Shown: positions 63,771 to 64,000 of the stretch, piece by piece
Layout: every line of letters starts with the position of its first letter
Position numbering within the stretch: position 1 is the stretch's first letter
Source: Pseudomonas corrugata
GTDB lineage: Bacteria; Pseudomonadota; Gammaproteobacteria; Pseudomonadales; Pseudomonadaceae
DNA: 64,000 nucleotides
Reading direction: 5' to 3'
NCBI RefSeq assembly: GCF_001269905.1
Contig: NZ_LHVK01000025.1
Coordinates: 122,813 to 186,812 of the forward strand
Made by a program: the position numbers and the translations under genes
The notes under the pieces: model-generated
What the model saw: only the letters and a program-made list of their open reading frames with translations
Told to the model about the DNA's origin: nothing
Databases searched by the model: none

Positions 63771-64000
63771 TTGCCAGAGCGGCAGTTACTCGTAACCTGG
63801 TTGAATGAAGCGCAAATGGCCGGAGCCCGGAAAATCAGGGCCTGCCAGGAAGTCGGCCTCTCGCTCAGAACCTTGCAGCGCTGGACTGAAACCGAGGCTA
63901 TTCAGGCTGACGCCCGAACGACCACACTACGACCCACGCCGCGTAATGCGTTGAGCGAGATCGAGCGACAGGCAATCCTGACGCTGTGCAACAGCCCGGC
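63771..64000 (+). CDS. IS3-type transposase OrfB (N-terminal part only)
   Basis: Partial gene cut by the window end: the frame, -1 relative to OrfA, encodes LPERQLLVTWLNEAQMAGAR, then a helix-turn-helix-like VGLSLRTLQRW and a proline/arginine segment before the expected rve-type DDE catalytic domain. 63771 is a TTG that could start OrfB alone, but the open frame extends back to the slippery site, so the usual product is an OrfAB fusion. Confidence 0.8.
   Translation, partial: MPERQLLVTWLNEAQMAGARKIRACQEVGLSLRTLQRWTETEAIQADARTTTLRPTPRNALSEIERQAILTLCNSP

Larger units (their letters stand above)
63197..64000 (+). mobile_element. IS3-family insertion sequence (left part)
   Basis: Two partly overlapping transposase frames with the IS3 layout (orfA with helix-turn-helix, A6G slippery site, orfB) occupy the right end of the window. 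The left terminal repeat is probably near TGTCAGGATAGTTGTCGCC at about 63197; the right end, target duplication and most of orfB are beyond base 64000. Confidence 0.8.

Overview
The window looks like a chromosome segment of a fluorescent pseudomonad (Pseudomonas fluorescens/putida-like). It is GC-rich. Its gene order (pncB-nadE-azu, dnaB, rplI-rpsR-rpsF-rlmB-rnr, purA-hisZ-hflC-hflK-hflX-hfq-miaA-mutL-amiB-tsaE-nnr, queG, orn-rsgA, motB-motA, rhdA-psd, serB, parC-parE-yqiA) follows, from memory, the order known in Pseudomonas. Gaps between genes carry Pseudomonas-type REP repeats of at least three families. Most genes are housekeeping and I am confident of them; starts were chosen from ribosome-binding sites and family length.

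Layout. 1-2961: lysine/pipecolate catabolism (amaA start, amaB) with a divergent LysR regulator. 3284-5342: NAD salvage (pncB, nadE). 5453-6827: azurin, a possible 29-residue peptide and a LOG-type phosphoribohydrolase. 6932-13896: a leftward cluster of a transglutaminase-like protein, an ATP-grasp/alpha-E fusion and a giant transglutaminase/DUF2126 protein. 14072-16426: an accessory module, lower in GC, made of one membrane-active-looking protein followed by three tandem paralogous small membrane proteins, the middle one broken by a frameshift. I read it as a candidate toxin (effector) with an immunity array. 16601-26333: ygiQ, dnaB, the rpsF-rpsR-DUF2232-rplI operon, rnr-rlmB. 26496-26968: two tandem tRNA-Leu(CAG) genes, each with its own promoter and terminator. 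27093-31710: chemoreceptor, purA, hisZ. 32035-42094: a very compact leftward run from nnr to hflC with overlapping stops and starts. 42158-51200: queG, a TRIC-like channel, orn/rsgA (divergent), the stator genes motAB, an HDOD protein, rhdA, psd. 51348-62401: a PilZ-like protein, serB, a membrane protein, a PqiC-like lipoprotein, parC, a phytase-like esterase, parE. 62444-63052: yqiA. 63197-64000: the left part of an IS3-type insertion sequence that runs out of the window.

How parts fit together: pncB and nadE are translationally close and make NAD from nicotinate; hflK/hflC form the membrane complex that modulates FtsH, with hfq, miaA, hflX and mutL in the same transcription unit; motA/motB are one flagellar stator; parC/parE are the two topoisomerase IV subunits; rnr/rlmB and rpsF/rpsR/rplI concern ribosome and RNA metabolism. 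The accessory module at 14-16.4 kb and the IS at the right edge are the only clearly horizontally mobile or variable parts.
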